Positions 1-7,422 of a DNA stretch of 54,851 bases are shown here, one piece after another. A model generated the notes under the pieces. That model saw nothing but the letters and a program-made list of their open reading frames with translations, made no database searches and was not told the origin of the DNA. Origin of the DNA: an uncultured Faecalibacterium sp. (GTDB lineage Bacteria; Bacillota; Clostridia; Oscillospirales; Ruminococcaceae). A program made the position numbers and the translations under genes. Every line of letters starts with the position of its first letter. The first letter of the stretch is position 1. The DNA lies in NCBI GenBank assembly GCA_934561115.1, contig CAKTFS010000010.1, positions 1 through 54,851 of the forward strand, given 5' to 3'.

Positions 1-171
1 TGCGGCCAGCTCGTCAGCGTCTGCGCTGGAAGCTTCGCTGCTGGCGGCAGAGCTGGCAGCAACAGAGGAAGCCGTGCTGGATGCAGCCCCGCCGCAGCCG
101 GTCAGCACACCGGCGCACAGAGCCAGAGCGGTCAGAGCGGCCGCCGTTTTACGGATGTTGCGTTTTTTCAT
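1..171 (-). CDS. Substrate-binding lipoprotein, N-terminus only (probable cobalamin/corrinoid ABC transporter)
   Basis: Only the first 57 codons are in the window; the gene runs off the left edge. The ATG at 171-169 follows a strong AGGAAAGG ribosome site. The product starts MKKRNIRK, then a hydrophobic stretch and a lipobox LTGC with the lipidated Cys at residue 26, followed by a Ser/Ala-rich linker. This is the usual start of an exported lipid-anchored binding protein. The leader carries a cobalamin riboswitch with its own terminator, so the likely cargo is vitamin B12 or a corrinoid (BtuF-type). Lipoprotein status is seen directly; the substrate is inferred from the riboswitch. No binding domain is visible, so another B12-controlled lipoprotein is possible. 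Confidence 0.75.
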   Translation of the reverse strand, partial: MKKRNIRKTAAALTALALCAGVLTGCGGAASSTASSVAASSAASSEASSADADELAA

Positions 172-235
172 CTTGTTTTCCTTTCCTGATGTGGGTAAAA
201 TACGGCGCCGAACAGAAGGGTACAGGAAAGAGAAG

Positions 236-288
236 TTGCAAAAAACGGGGTCTTCTGCTTGCGAAATGGCAAAGCAAAAAGACCCCGT
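236..288 (-). terminator. Riboswitch-controlled intrinsic terminator
   Basis: In the minus-strand transcript an ACGGGGTCTT / AAGACCCCGT stem (288-245) is followed at once by a run of U (245-240). It lies between the cobalamin riboswitch and the lipoprotein start, where an expression-platform terminator is expected. Control by premature termination is the inference. Confidence 0.8.
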
Positions 289-339
289 ATCTTACAGGCT
301 TTTTGGTACAACCAATTCCTCGTGATCTGGGGCGGCAAA

Positions 340-555
340 GCCCCGGTACCAACAGCGGGCAGGTTTCCTGGCTGAAAGCTCAACGCCCGCTGCCGCCTTC
401 CCAAGCCGGATGGCTCAGTGGCCGGTGCAAAAGCACCCTGACAGTGGACTCCCTTATCACAGTGACGAGATCGTGCGGGATTTGCACCCGCTTCCCTTTT
501 AACGTTCCTGCCGCCGCCCGGTGGGGCAAAGTGACGGAACGCACCTGCTGTTTTC
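340..555 (-). ncRNA. Cobalamin riboswitch
   Basis: Read on the minus strand the leader contains the B12 box AGCCAGGAAACCTGCC (375-360), the GCCACTG element (about 424-418), a GGGAAGG block (about 405-399), and the upstream GGGAAGCGGGTGCAAATCCC segment (about 499-480). These come in the order and spacing of the AdoCbl/cobalamin aptamer. A promoter lies just upstream and a terminator just downstream, before the lipoprotein gene. Known family behaviour is repression by bound cobalamin. Confidence 0.93.
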
Positions 556-572
556 TGTTCAGTTCGACAAAA

Positions 573-601
573 AGTATAGCACAGCCCCATACAAAACGCA
601 A
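573..601 (-). promoter_or_regulatory. Promoter of the riboswitch-lipoprotein transcript
   Basis: Minus strand: -35 TTGCGT (601-596), 17-bp spacer, -10 TATACT (578-573). It starts transcription a few bases before the aptamer. Confidence 0.7.
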
Positions 602-619
602 GAAAAACCGGAGAAATGC

Positions 620-650
620 TTGACCTTCCCCCTGCCGGAAGGTGTATACT
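620..650 (+). promoter_or_regulatory. Promoter of the ABC exporter pair
   Basis: TTGACC (620-625), 19-bp spacer, TATACT (645-650), ending 32 bp before the ATG at 683. The spacer is 2 bp longer than ideal. It diverges from the riboswitch promoter. Confidence 0.55.
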
Positions 651-682
651 TGGCACGAACTGTAAAAGCAAGGAGGCAGCCC

Positions 683-1402
683 ATGTTAAAAATAGAGCAT
701 CTGACCAAAACCTACGGCGGCAAGCCCGCCGTGCAGGATCTTTGCCTGCACATCCGCCCGGGGGAGCTGTGCGCCTTTATCGGGCACAACGGTGCGGGTA
801 AGACCACTACCTTGAAATGCTGCTGCGGCATCCAGCAGTTTGATGCCGGCGAAATTTATGTGGACGGCATTTCGGTGCGGGACGACCCGCTGGAATGCAA
901 GCGCCGCTTGGCCTACCTGCCGGATGACCCGCAGCTTTACGATTATATGACCGGCATCCAGTACCTTGATTTTGTCGCGGACATCTTTGGCGTAAGCGCC
1001 GCCCAGCGGGCGCAGCGCATCCGGCAGTACGGCGATGCCTTTGGTCTGACGCAGGATTTGGCGCAGTCCATCGGGGCATACTCCCACGGCATGAAGCAGA
1101 AGCTGGCCATCATTGCGGCGCTGCTGCACGAGCCGAAACTGATTTTAATGGACGAGCCTTTTGTCGGGCTGGACCCGCTGGCCTCCCATCAGCTCAAGAC
1201 CCAGATGAAGGCTTTCTGTGCGCAGGGCGGGGCCATCTTTTTCTCCACCCATGTGCTGGAAGTGGCCGAAAAGCTCTGCGACCGGGTAGCCATTCTGCGC
1301 AAAGGCCAGCTGGTGCGCGAGGGTGCCATGGAGCAGGTGCGCGGCGATGATACGCTGGAAGAGGTCTTTCTGGAGCTGGAGGATACGGGGGAAGCGCTAT
1401 GA
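683..1402 (+). CDS. ABC transporter ATP-binding protein (exporter type)
   Basis: A 239-residue cytoplasmic ATPase that should power the permease encoded next. Walker A is GHNGAGKTT (about residues 34-42), the signature is YSHGMKQK, Walker B is LILMDEP, and the H-loop is STH. These are the marks of the ABC-2/EcsA-like exporter group. The ATG at 683 has an AAGGAGG site 8-10 bp upstream; upstream in-frame starts lie before the promoter and are rejected. Its stop overlaps the permease start (ATGA at 1399), so the two are translationally coupled. The cargo cannot be read from the sequence. Confidence 0.9.
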   Translation: MLKIEHLTKTYGGKPAVQDLCLHIRPGELCAFIGHNGAGKTTTLKCCCGIQQFDAGEIYVDGISVRDDPLECKRRLAYLPDDPQLYDYMTGIQYLDFVADIFGVSAAQRAQRIRQYGDAFGLTQDLAQSIGAYSHGMKQKLAIIAALLHEPKLILMDEPFVGLDPLASHQLKTQMKAFCAQGGAIFFSTHVLEVAEKLCDRVAILRKGQLVREGAMEQVRGDDTLEEVFLELEDTGEAL

Positions 1403-2991
1403 TCCGTGCATTGCTCAAAAAACAGCTTCTGGAGCTGGGCGCGGCCTTTGTGCTCAGCAGCAAGACCGGCAAGCGGCGCTCCCGGGTGGGGACGTTTGGC
1501 TACGCGCTGCTGTTTATAGTGCTGATGCTGCTGGTCATGCTCAGCTTTGGCTCAATGGCGCTGCCGCTGGCGGTAACACTGGTGCCGCAGGGGCTCGCAT
1601 GGCTCTATTTTGTGCTGATGGAGCTTTCGGCGCTGACGGTCAGTGTGCTGGCCAGCGCATTTACCAGCTACGGGCATTTGTTCCGCTGCCGGGATAACCA
1701 GCAGCTACTGGCACTGCCCATCCCGCCGGGCGCTGTTTTTGCGGTGCGCTGCGGCGGGGTGTACCTGACCGGGCTTATCTATCTGCTGCTGGCGTGGGTG
1801 CCCTCGGTAGTCTGCTATGCGCTGGCAGCACCCCGCCCCGGCGGAGCCCTGCTGGCAGCGCTGCCGGTGGCACTGGCGCTGGCGGGGGTCTCTATGGTGC
1901 TGGCCGTTCTGCTGGGGTGGGCGGTGGCGCTGCTCAACCGCCGCGCCCGGCACAAAAGCCTTGTTACGGTGGTAGGCACGCTGCTGTTTCTGGCGGTCTA
2001 CTATGCAGCGTTCCAATGGGTGGGCAACGCAGTGGATGCCCTTGCGCTGGATGCCGTACAGGCGGGCGCAGCGGCAAGCCGTGCCGCTGCGCCGCTGCGT
2101 CTGCTGGGCTTGGCCGCAGTGGGCAATATTCCGGCACTGCTGCTGTTGCTGGCGCTGGCTGCGGCTTGTATGGTGCTCTGCGGCAAGGCGTTGGCAAAGC
2201 CGTATCTGCGGCTGCTGACTCTTGAGCCGGGCAGAGTTAAAACGGAATACCGCGCAAAGACGCAAAAAAAGCAGCCCCCGCGCCGGGCATTGCTGCGGCG
2301 GGAACTGCTGCATCTGGGCGCTTGCCCCATGTGGCTGCTCAACTGCGCCCTGAGCAGTCTGCTGCTGCCGGTGCTGGGCGTGGCAGCGCTGTGGAAGGCC
2401 GCTGCCCTGCGCGCCTTTACCGCAGCTTACCTGCCGGAGAGCCTGCCCATGCTGGTGTGCGGGATGGTGTGCACCGCAGCCGCCATGAACTTTATCACAG
2501 CGCCGTCGGTTTCGCTGGAGGGCGGCACTCTCTGGCTGCTGCAAAGCCTGCCGGTGACCCCGCAGCAGGTGCTGCGGGCAAAGGCAGAACTGCAATTGCT
2601 GCTTACTCTGCCGGCGGCGTGGCTGTGCGCAGGGTGCGCCATGGCGGCGCTGCGCATTCCGGCAGGGCAGTGGATACCGGTGCTGGCTGTGCTGGCGGCT
2701 TTTGTGTGGCTGACAGCGCAACTTGGGCTTGCTTTGGGGCTGTGCCTGCCCAACCTCCACTGGGTCAGCGAAGCCGCCGTGGTCAAGCGGAGCGCCGCCA
2801 GTATGCTGGCCATGTTCGGCGGGTGGCTGCTGGCAGGCGGGGTGCTGTTTTTGCCCCTGACCTTACTGGACTACGCCGTGCCGCCGCTGGCAGCACAGAC
2901 TGTTTGTCTGGCGGTGCTGCTGGGGCTGGACCTATTGCTGCACCGCTGGTTGTGCACCTGCGGTGCAGCCCGGTTTGCCGCCCTGCATTGA
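1399..2991 (+). CDS. ABC exporter permease, multi-pass membrane protein
   Basis: 530 residues, very rich in Leu, Ala and Val, with roughly ten or more hydrophobic spans spread over the whole length and basic loops between them (e.g. around residues 285-300). It overlaps the ATPase gene by 4 bp, which marks it as the membrane partner. It resembles the large permeases of EcsB/ABC-2-like exporters, but I recognise no diagnostic motif. Antimicrobial or lipid export are both possible. The gene is followed by a strong hairpin in the repeat at 3003-3077. Confidence 0.75.
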   Translation: MIRALLKKQLLELGAAFVLSSKTGKRRSRVGTFGYALLFIVLMLLVMLSFGSMALPLAVTLVPQGLAWLYFVLMELSALTVSVLASAFTSYGHLFRCRDNQQLLALPIPPGAVFAVRCGGVYLTGLIYLLLAWVPSVVCYALAAPRPGGALLAALPVALALAGVSMVLAVLLGWAVALLNRRARHKSLVTVVGTLLFLAVYYAAFQWVGNAVDALALDAVQAGAAASRAAAPLRLLGLAAVGNIPALLLLLALAAACMVLCGKALAKPYLRLLTLEPGRVKTEYRAKTQKKQPPRRALLRRELLHLGACPMWLLNCALSSLLLPVLGVAALWKAAALRAFTAAYLPESLPMLVCGMVCTAAAMNFITAPSVSLEGGTLWLLQSLPVTPQQVLRAKAELQLLLTLPAAWLCAGCAMAALRIPAGQWIPVLAVLAAFVWLTAQLGLALGLCLPNLHWVSEAAVVKRSAASMLAMFGGWLLAGGVLFLPLTLLDYAVPPLAAQTVCLAVLLGLDLLLHRWLCTCGAARFAALH

Positions 2992-3002
2992 GGCAGAAAA
3001 AA

Positions 3003-3077
3003 ATTTTATTAGAGCAAAATCGGGCAGCCTGCGGGCTGCCCGATTTTGCATTTTCACGGGAGGGGGCGTAATGGAAA
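3003..3077 (+). repeat. Intergenic hairpin element, copy A (also terminator)
   Basis: A 16-bp perfect stem (3014-3029 / 3034-3049) with loop TGCG is followed by TTTTCACGGGAGGGG and then GGAAAA about 10 bases later. A second copy with a different stem but the same loop and tail lies at 8701-8776. Here the hairpin plus TTTT can end the exporter transcript. Confidence 0.7.
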
Positions 3078-3087
3078 ACGGCAGAAT

Positions 3088-3114
3088 GCAGCTGTTTCCG
3101 GCGGAAACAGCTGC
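3088..3114 (-). terminator. Hairpin downstream of cutC
   Basis: Minus-strand transcript: GCAGCTGTTTCC / GGAAACAGCTGC stem with a 3-base loop, then ATTCTGCCGTTTTCC. The U-run is not immediate, so it may be a weak terminator or mRNA 3' end stabiliser for cutC. Confidence 0.45.
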
Positions 3115-3150
3115 ACTGTGGGCAGACCGGTGAAGCTTTTTGTTTTGCAG

Positions 3151-3918
3151 TTATAACGCATCCAGTGCGGTGCGGGCGGCACGGATGTTTGCTTCGCTGG
3201 TCTGCCAGAGCTCAAACTCCGAAAAGCCCGGCAGACCCATGGGCACGCCCTCCCGCCGGAAGGTCATGCGGCTGTCCAGCACCTGCTTGCCGGAAAGATG
3301 GAACGCCCGGGCACCGGTCTGGGCGGCAAGGGCGGGGATGTTGGCAGCGGATACGCCTGCGCCCACCAATATTTCCACCTCCTGCCCGGCAGCTTCCACC
3401 AGCTGGCGCAGCAGGGCAGCACCCTGCGGGGCGCTTGCGGCCTGTCCGCTGGTCAGGATGGTGGCAAGCCCCATCTGCTTTGCGGCTTCCAACGCGGCAA
3501 AGGGGTCGCAGCAGACGTCAAAGGCGCGGTGCAGGGTGCAGTCCACGGTGCGGTGAGCTTTTTCTGCCGCCTGCCGGGCTGCGGCGTAGATGGGGCGCAG
3601 GGCATCGGTGTCCAGCGCGCCCGCCGGGGTCAGCACACCGGTCACGATGCCGTCTGCACCGGCAGCGACCAGCTCGGCGGCGCACTCAGCCATCTGTGCC
3701 AGCTCGTAGCGGTCGTAGCAGAAATCGCCGAAGCGGGGACGCAGCAGCGCCCGCACCGGCAGACCGGTCTCGGCCTTGACCTGATGCAGCAGGGCAGGGG
3801 AAGGGGTAGTGCCGCCGATGATCAGGTCAGCGCACAGCTCCAGCCGGTCAGCGCCGCCGCGTTTTGCCGCCAGCGCGCTGGCGGTGCTGTCTACGCATAC
3901 TTCCAAAGTATAATTCAT
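3151..3918 (-). CDS. cutC: CutC family protein (copper homeostasis)
   Basis: 255 residues, the normal family length. The product starts MNYTLEVCVDS and carries the CutC TIM-barrel signatures: GADRLELCADL near residue 23, GGTTPS near 35, and VRALLRPRFGDFCY near 55. The ATG at 3918 has a TAGGAGA site 6-8 bp upstream. CutC proteins are cytosolic and have been linked to copper tolerance; the biochemical role is not settled. It lies 3' of the gal operon behind a hairpin (3941-3980), so it may depend partly on read-through; I see no strong promoter of its own. Metal binding here is inferred from family only. Confidence 0.9.
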   Translation of the reverse strand: MNYTLEVCVDSTASALAAKRGGADRLELCADLIIGGTTPSPALLHQVKAETGLPVRALLRPRFGDFCYDRYELAQMAECAAELVAAGADGIVTGVLTPAGALDTDALRPIYAAARQAAEKAHRTVDCTLHRAFDVCCDPFAALEAAKQMGLATILTSGQAASAPQGAALLRQLVEAAGQEVEILVGAGVSAANIPALAAQTGARAFHLSGKQVLDSRMTFRREGVPMGLPGFSEFELWQTSEANIRAARTALDAL

Positions 3919-3936
3919 TTGAATCTCCTATAATGT

Positions 3937-3980
3937 AAAATAGAGTTGCTACACAGTCTTTTTGAATGTAGCAACTCTAT
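3937..3980 (-). terminator. Terminator at the end of the gal operon
   Basis: Minus-strand transcript: perfect 13-bp stem ATAGAGTTGCTAC / GTAGCAACTCTAT (3980-3968 with 3952-3940), followed by a short TTTTA. It falls between the small ORF and cutC. Confidence 0.7.
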
Positions 3981-3985
3981 CGGGC

Positions 3986-4297
3986 TTATGCAAAAGATTG
4001 CAGTAGGGTTATAATAACTGAAAAATCATCTGAAGAAGAATTCATTATATCAATCGCTTGTGTGATGGAATACCCTTCAAAAATGTTTTTGAATTCTCTT
4101 GTCAGCCCTAAATGCCGTAAAACATTTCCTGATTTCCAACCGCGCGTTTTTTGCCCATCTAAGCCAAGAACCTCGGTATCTAATTGACAATGACCTTTTT
4201 TATCAAACAAAAAGCCTTTTACGATTTTTGCTTTTTGGTCAAAAGTGTATGTGTCAAATAAACGGTCAGGAGTGATTTTCAGGTGCGGAAGCAACAT
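3986..4297 (-). CDS. Unknown 103-residue protein coupled to galT
   Basis: I do not recognise this protein. It is soluble, without signal peptide or membrane span, with many charged residues and a Ser/Asp-rich segment near the C-terminus (SSSDDF). Its start is 14 bp after the galT stop, and the TAAGGAG ribosome site overlaps that stop codon, so translation is probably coupled to galT. The base composition is clearly more AT-rich than galT, galK and cutC on either side, which suggests recent acquisition or relaxed selection. A hairpin terminator follows directly. The coupling and intact frame argue that it is a real gene. A link to galactose use is only positional. Confidence 0.65.
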   Translation of the reverse strand: MLLPHLKITPDRLFDTYTFDQKAKIVKGFLFDKKGHCQLDTEVLGLDGQKTRGWKSGNVLRHLGLTREFKNIFEGYSITQAIDIMNSSSDDFSVIITLLQSFA

Positions 4298-4311
4298 ATA
4301 GATGGAACTCC

Positions 4312-5808
4312 TTATACGCTTTCAAGGAAACGGACAAAACCGGCGCGGCCGGCTTCATCCAGCTTGTACACACCGGCATCGGCCAGCACCTGAGCGAACA
4401 CATGGCCTACCTCGTCCTGCAGGATGGTGTGGACGTTATCGGCGTTCAGCTCCGGGTGCTTTGCAAGGATCTCCTCCGCCCATGCAGCGTGCTTTTGCAG
4501 GGCTTCGGGGTACTCTGCGGTGGGCAGGTGCGCCACCAGCACATCGGCAAGGTCGAACAGCTCCTGCTTCAGGCGGCTGGGCAGTACGGCCAGACCCATC
4601 ACCTCGATCAGGCCGATGTTCTCTTTTTTGATGTGATGCAGTTTGGCATGGGGGTGGTACACACCCAGCGGATGCTCCGGGGTGGTGATGTTGTTACGCA
4701 GCACGAGGTCCAGCTGATACTTGCCGTCCCGCATCCGGGCAATGGGGGTGATGGTGTTGTGGGGCTCGCCGTCGGTCTCGGCAAAGATAAAGCAGCTCTC
4801 GTCGGTGTAGCCGCGCCATGCAGTCAGCAGCTTATCGGCCAGCTCCACAAGGCGTGTGTCGTCCGCACAGGTCAGACGGATGCAGCTCATGGGCCAGTGC
4901 ACGATGCCGGCCTCCACATCCTCAAAGCCGGGGAACACCCAAGTCTTTTCGATGGGAGCCTTGGCCATGGCAAACTCGTAATGACCGCCCTGGAAGTGGT
5001 CATGGCTCAGGATGCTGCCGCCCACGATGGGCAGATCGGCGTTGCTGCCCACAAAGTAGTGGGGGAACAGACCCACAAAATCCAGCAGCTTGCGGAAGGT
5101 CGCCCGCTCAATTCTCATAGGGGTGTGCTGGTTGTTGAACACGATGCAGTGCTCGTTGTAGTAGACGTAGGGGCTGTACTGCAAATTCCACGCACTGTCG
5201 TTGATGGTCAGCGGGATGATGCGGTGATTTTCGCGGGCGGGGTGGTTCATGCGGCCTGCGTAACCCTCGTTCTCCACACACAGCTGGCACTTGGGATAAG
5301 CGCTCTGGGGTGCAAGCTTTGCGGCGGCAATGGCCTTGGGGTCCTTTTCCGGCTTGGACAGGTTGATGGTGATATCCAAATCGCCGTACGCGGTCTTGGT
5401 GATCCACTTCAGATCGCGCTTGATGCGGTAGCGGCGGATATAGTCGGTATCCTGACTGAACTTGTAGAACCAGTCGGTGGCAGCCTGCGGGCCCTCGTTC
5501 TCGTACCGCTCCTCAAAGTTTGCGCGCACGATGCTGGGGCGCGGGGTCAGCACGCCCATCAGCTTGGTGTCGAACAGATCGCGTGCGGTGGAGTTGTCCG
5601 CGCACACGCCGCGGGCAACGGCATCGTCCACAAGGGTCTTGAGGATGCTTTCCAGGTCGGTATAGCATACCTCGTTGTCCGGGGCGGTAAAGTCGTCCAG
5701 CTGCATGGTCATCAGCAGCTGGTTGCGGATATAGATCTCGTCATCGGGCAGGATCAGCCCGGTGTCCAGCCCGTAGTTCACGAGCTGCTGGATGGCAGTG
5801 GAGATCAC
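4312..5808 (-). CDS. galT: UDP-glucose--hexose-1-phosphate uridylyltransferase (GalT, Firmicutes type)
   Basis: 498 residues. Second step of the Leloir pathway: exchange of galactose-1-phosphate with UDP-glucose. The sequence is the long, type 2 GalT of Gram-positives. The catalytic region SHDHFQGG supplies the His-x-His nucleophile motif near residue 270, and a CQLCVENEGYAGR segment lies near 175. The galK stop/galT start overlap is ATGA (5805-5808), so the two are made together. Downstream it is coupled to the small unknown ORF. The start at 5808 is set by this overlap. No truncation is seen. Confidence 0.95.
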   Translation of the reverse strand: MISTAIQQLVNYGLDTGLILPDDEIYIRNQLLMTMQLDDFTAPDNEVCYTDLESILKTLVDDAVARGVCADNSTARDLFDTKLMGVLTPRPSIVRANFEERYENEGPQAATDWFYKFSQDTDYIRRYRIKRDLKWITKTAYGDLDITINLSKPEKDPKAIAAAKLAPQSAYPKCQLCVENEGYAGRMNHPARENHRIIPLTINDSAWNLQYSPYVYYNEHCIVFNNQHTPMRIERATFRKLLDFVGLFPHYFVGSNADLPIVGGSILSHDHFQGGHYEFAMAKAPIEKTWVFPGFEDVEAGIVHWPMSCIRLTCADDTRLVELADKLLTAWRGYTDESCFIFAETDGEPHNTITPIARMRDGKYQLDLVLRNNITTPEHPLGVYHPHAKLHHIKKENIGLIEVMGLAVLPSRLKQELFDLADVLVAHLPTAEYPEALQKHAAWAEEILAKHPELNADNVHTILQDEVGHVFAQVLADAGVYKLDEAGRAGFVRFLESV

Positions 5809-7091
5809 AGCACAGCACCTCCCTCGGGGCGGATGTTCAGCACATGGCAGCGGCCAGCGCCGAGGATCTTTTCCATGTTAGTCTTGAAGTCTGCCAGTAT
5901 CTCCACCGGTACAAAGGCCTGCACCGTACCGGCAAAACCGCCGCCGTGCACGCGCACAGCGCCCTTGCCGCCCAGATAATGCTTGGCGGCGGCGATGGTC
6001 ACAGCCACCTCCTGATGCTCCTTGTAACCGGCGGGGATGACGTTCTGCAGATACTCCCAGCTGCTGTCGCCGGAGGCGGTCACCATCTGCAAAAAGGCCT
6101 CAAAGTCGCCCTCGCGCAAGGCAGCTACCTGCTGGGGTACGCGGTCGTTATCGGCGTAGAAGTGGAAGGCGCGCAGCACAGCGCGGTCGCCGCACTGCTT
6201 GCGGCAGGCCGGGATATTTGCAAGGAAGGTCTCGAAAGGCACATCCCGCAGCACCTCGCCGCCGCACACAGCGGCCACAGCGCGGCACTCGTTGGGGATG
6301 GCGGCGTACTCGTCGGTCAGGTCGGCATGGTCTGCACCGGAGTCCAGAATGCACAGCGCCAGACCGGCCTTGGAAAAGTCCACCTGCACCGGCTCCACGT
6401 CGGGGTTTGCCTTGTCGGCAAAGTCGATGGTGATAATGTTGCCCACGCTGGATGCCATCTGATCCATCAGGCCGCAGGGCTTGCCAAAGTAGACGTTCTC
6501 CGCCCACTGGCCGATCTGTGCAATGGCGATGGGGGAGACCTTTTCGGTCATGAAGCAGTCGTTCAGGATCACGCCGATCAGCACCTCAAAGGCGGCAGAG
6601 GAAGAAACGCCGCTGCCCTTGGGCACGTTGGAGGAGATGTACACGTCCAGACCGGACAGCTTTGCGCCGCGCTGACGGAAAGCTTCGCACTCGCCGCGCA
6701 GCAGGGAAGCGGTGGTGTTCTCCTCCTCTTTGCGGGCGGTCAGGTCGTCAAGGTCGATGACGCACAGGTCGTATCCCTCGCTCTGCACGCGCAGCTGGTT
6801 CAGGCTGTTGGGGGCGGCAGCGGCGATCATATCAATGTTCACGCTGCCTGCCAGCACACGGCCGTGCTGGTGGTCGGTGTGGTTGCCGCCAATCTCGGTG
6901 CGGCCGGGGGCACTATACAGACCGGCCTCGGTATGTGCGCCAAAGGTGGTCTCTAACCCGTCCAGAACAGCCGCATAGCGGGCTGCCTGTGCAGGGGTCT
7001 CGTCGGGGGTGCAGCAGTACAGCGCAGCCAGACGCGCAGCGTGTGCGCCCTCGGTCAGCTCCTGCTTCCAGGTGGAAATGGACTTCATCAT
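5805..7091 (-). CDS. galK: Galactokinase
   Basis: 428 residues, somewhat longer than E. coli GalK, as is common in Gram-positives. It phosphorylates galactose at C1 with ATP. Motifs of the GHMP kinase fold are in order: the galactokinase signature GRTEIGGNHTDHQHG (about residues 64-78), the ATP loop PKGSGVSSSAA (about 154-164), and GGGFAGTVQAF near the C-terminus (about 390). AGGAGG lies 8 bp before the ATG at 7091; a second ATG follows at once (7088). It is the first gene of galK-galT-orf. No galE or gal permease is in the window. Confidence 0.95.
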   Translation of the reverse strand: MMKSISTWKQELTEGAHAARLAALYCCTPDETPAQAARYAAVLDGLETTFGAHTEAGLYSAPGRTEIGGNHTDHQHGRVLAGSVNIDMIAAAAPNSLNQLRVQSEGYDLCVIDLDDLTARKEEENTTASLLRGECEAFRQRGAKLSGLDVYISSNVPKGSGVSSSAAFEVLIGVILNDCFMTEKVSPIAIAQIGQWAENVYFGKPCGLMDQMASSVGNIITIDFADKANPDVEPVQVDFSKAGLALCILDSGADHADLTDEYAAIPNECRAVAAVCGGEVLRDVPFETFLANIPACRKQCGDRAVLRAFHFYADNDRVPQQVAALREGDFEAFLQMVTASGDSSWEYLQNVIPAGYKEHQEVAVTIAAAKHYLGGKGAVRVHGGGFAGTVQAFVPVEILADFKTNMEKILGAGRCHVLNIRPEGGAVL

Positions 7092-7160
7092 GGAAATTTC
7101 CTCCTACTATTATGATCGGAAAAGTCGATGCAGCCGCTCACAGCTGCCGTAGCTGCTTCT

Positions 7161-7222
7161 ATAATAGTCAAATGCAACGCAAAAAACCATGTGTTATTGT
7201 TGCATCTCGATGAAAAGTTGCA
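7161..7222 (-). promoter_or_regulatory. gal operon promoter region with TGCAAC/GTTGCA repeats
   Basis: A -10-like TATTAT (7166-7161) has no good -35. Upstream of it an inverted repeat ATGCAAC (7172-7178) / GTTGCAT (7199-7205) and a third GTTGCA (7217-7222) cover the -35 region. The weak -35 with repeated half-sites suggests control by a sugar-responsive regulator (AraC or LacI type). The regulator is not in the window. Confidence 0.45.
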
Positions 7223-7372
7223 AAAAACACCGGCGGAAGCTGATCGGCTGCCGCAGAACAAATAAAATAAAAACTTTCCCGGCAAAGCGGAATGCTTGGC
7301 ATAAATGCACACAAATCTCGGAATTTTGAGCGCAGCGCCCAAAAATGACGGGATGGAAAATTGCACTTTGCA

Positions 7373-7417
7373 CAAAAAATACCCCCCGCGCCGATGCAGC
7401 CATCGGATGCGGGGGGT
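7373..7417 (-). terminator. Terminator of the XpaC-like gene
   Basis: Minus-strand transcript: ACCCCCCGCATCCGATGG / C-CATCGG-CGCGGGGGGT stem (7417-7381) followed by ATTTTTTG. Strong intrinsic terminator. Confidence 0.85.
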
Positions 7418-7422
7418 GTGGT

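Noticed and set aside
168..671. Open frames over the riboswitch region on both strands
   Set aside because: They overlap a clear cobalamin aptamer, terminator and promoters and show no domain.
4402..5979. A 525-residue open frame antisense to galT/galK
   Set aside because: It lies opposite two genes with full active-site motifs, has no ribosome site, and its His/Val/Gly-rich product is a product of codon bias on the other strand.
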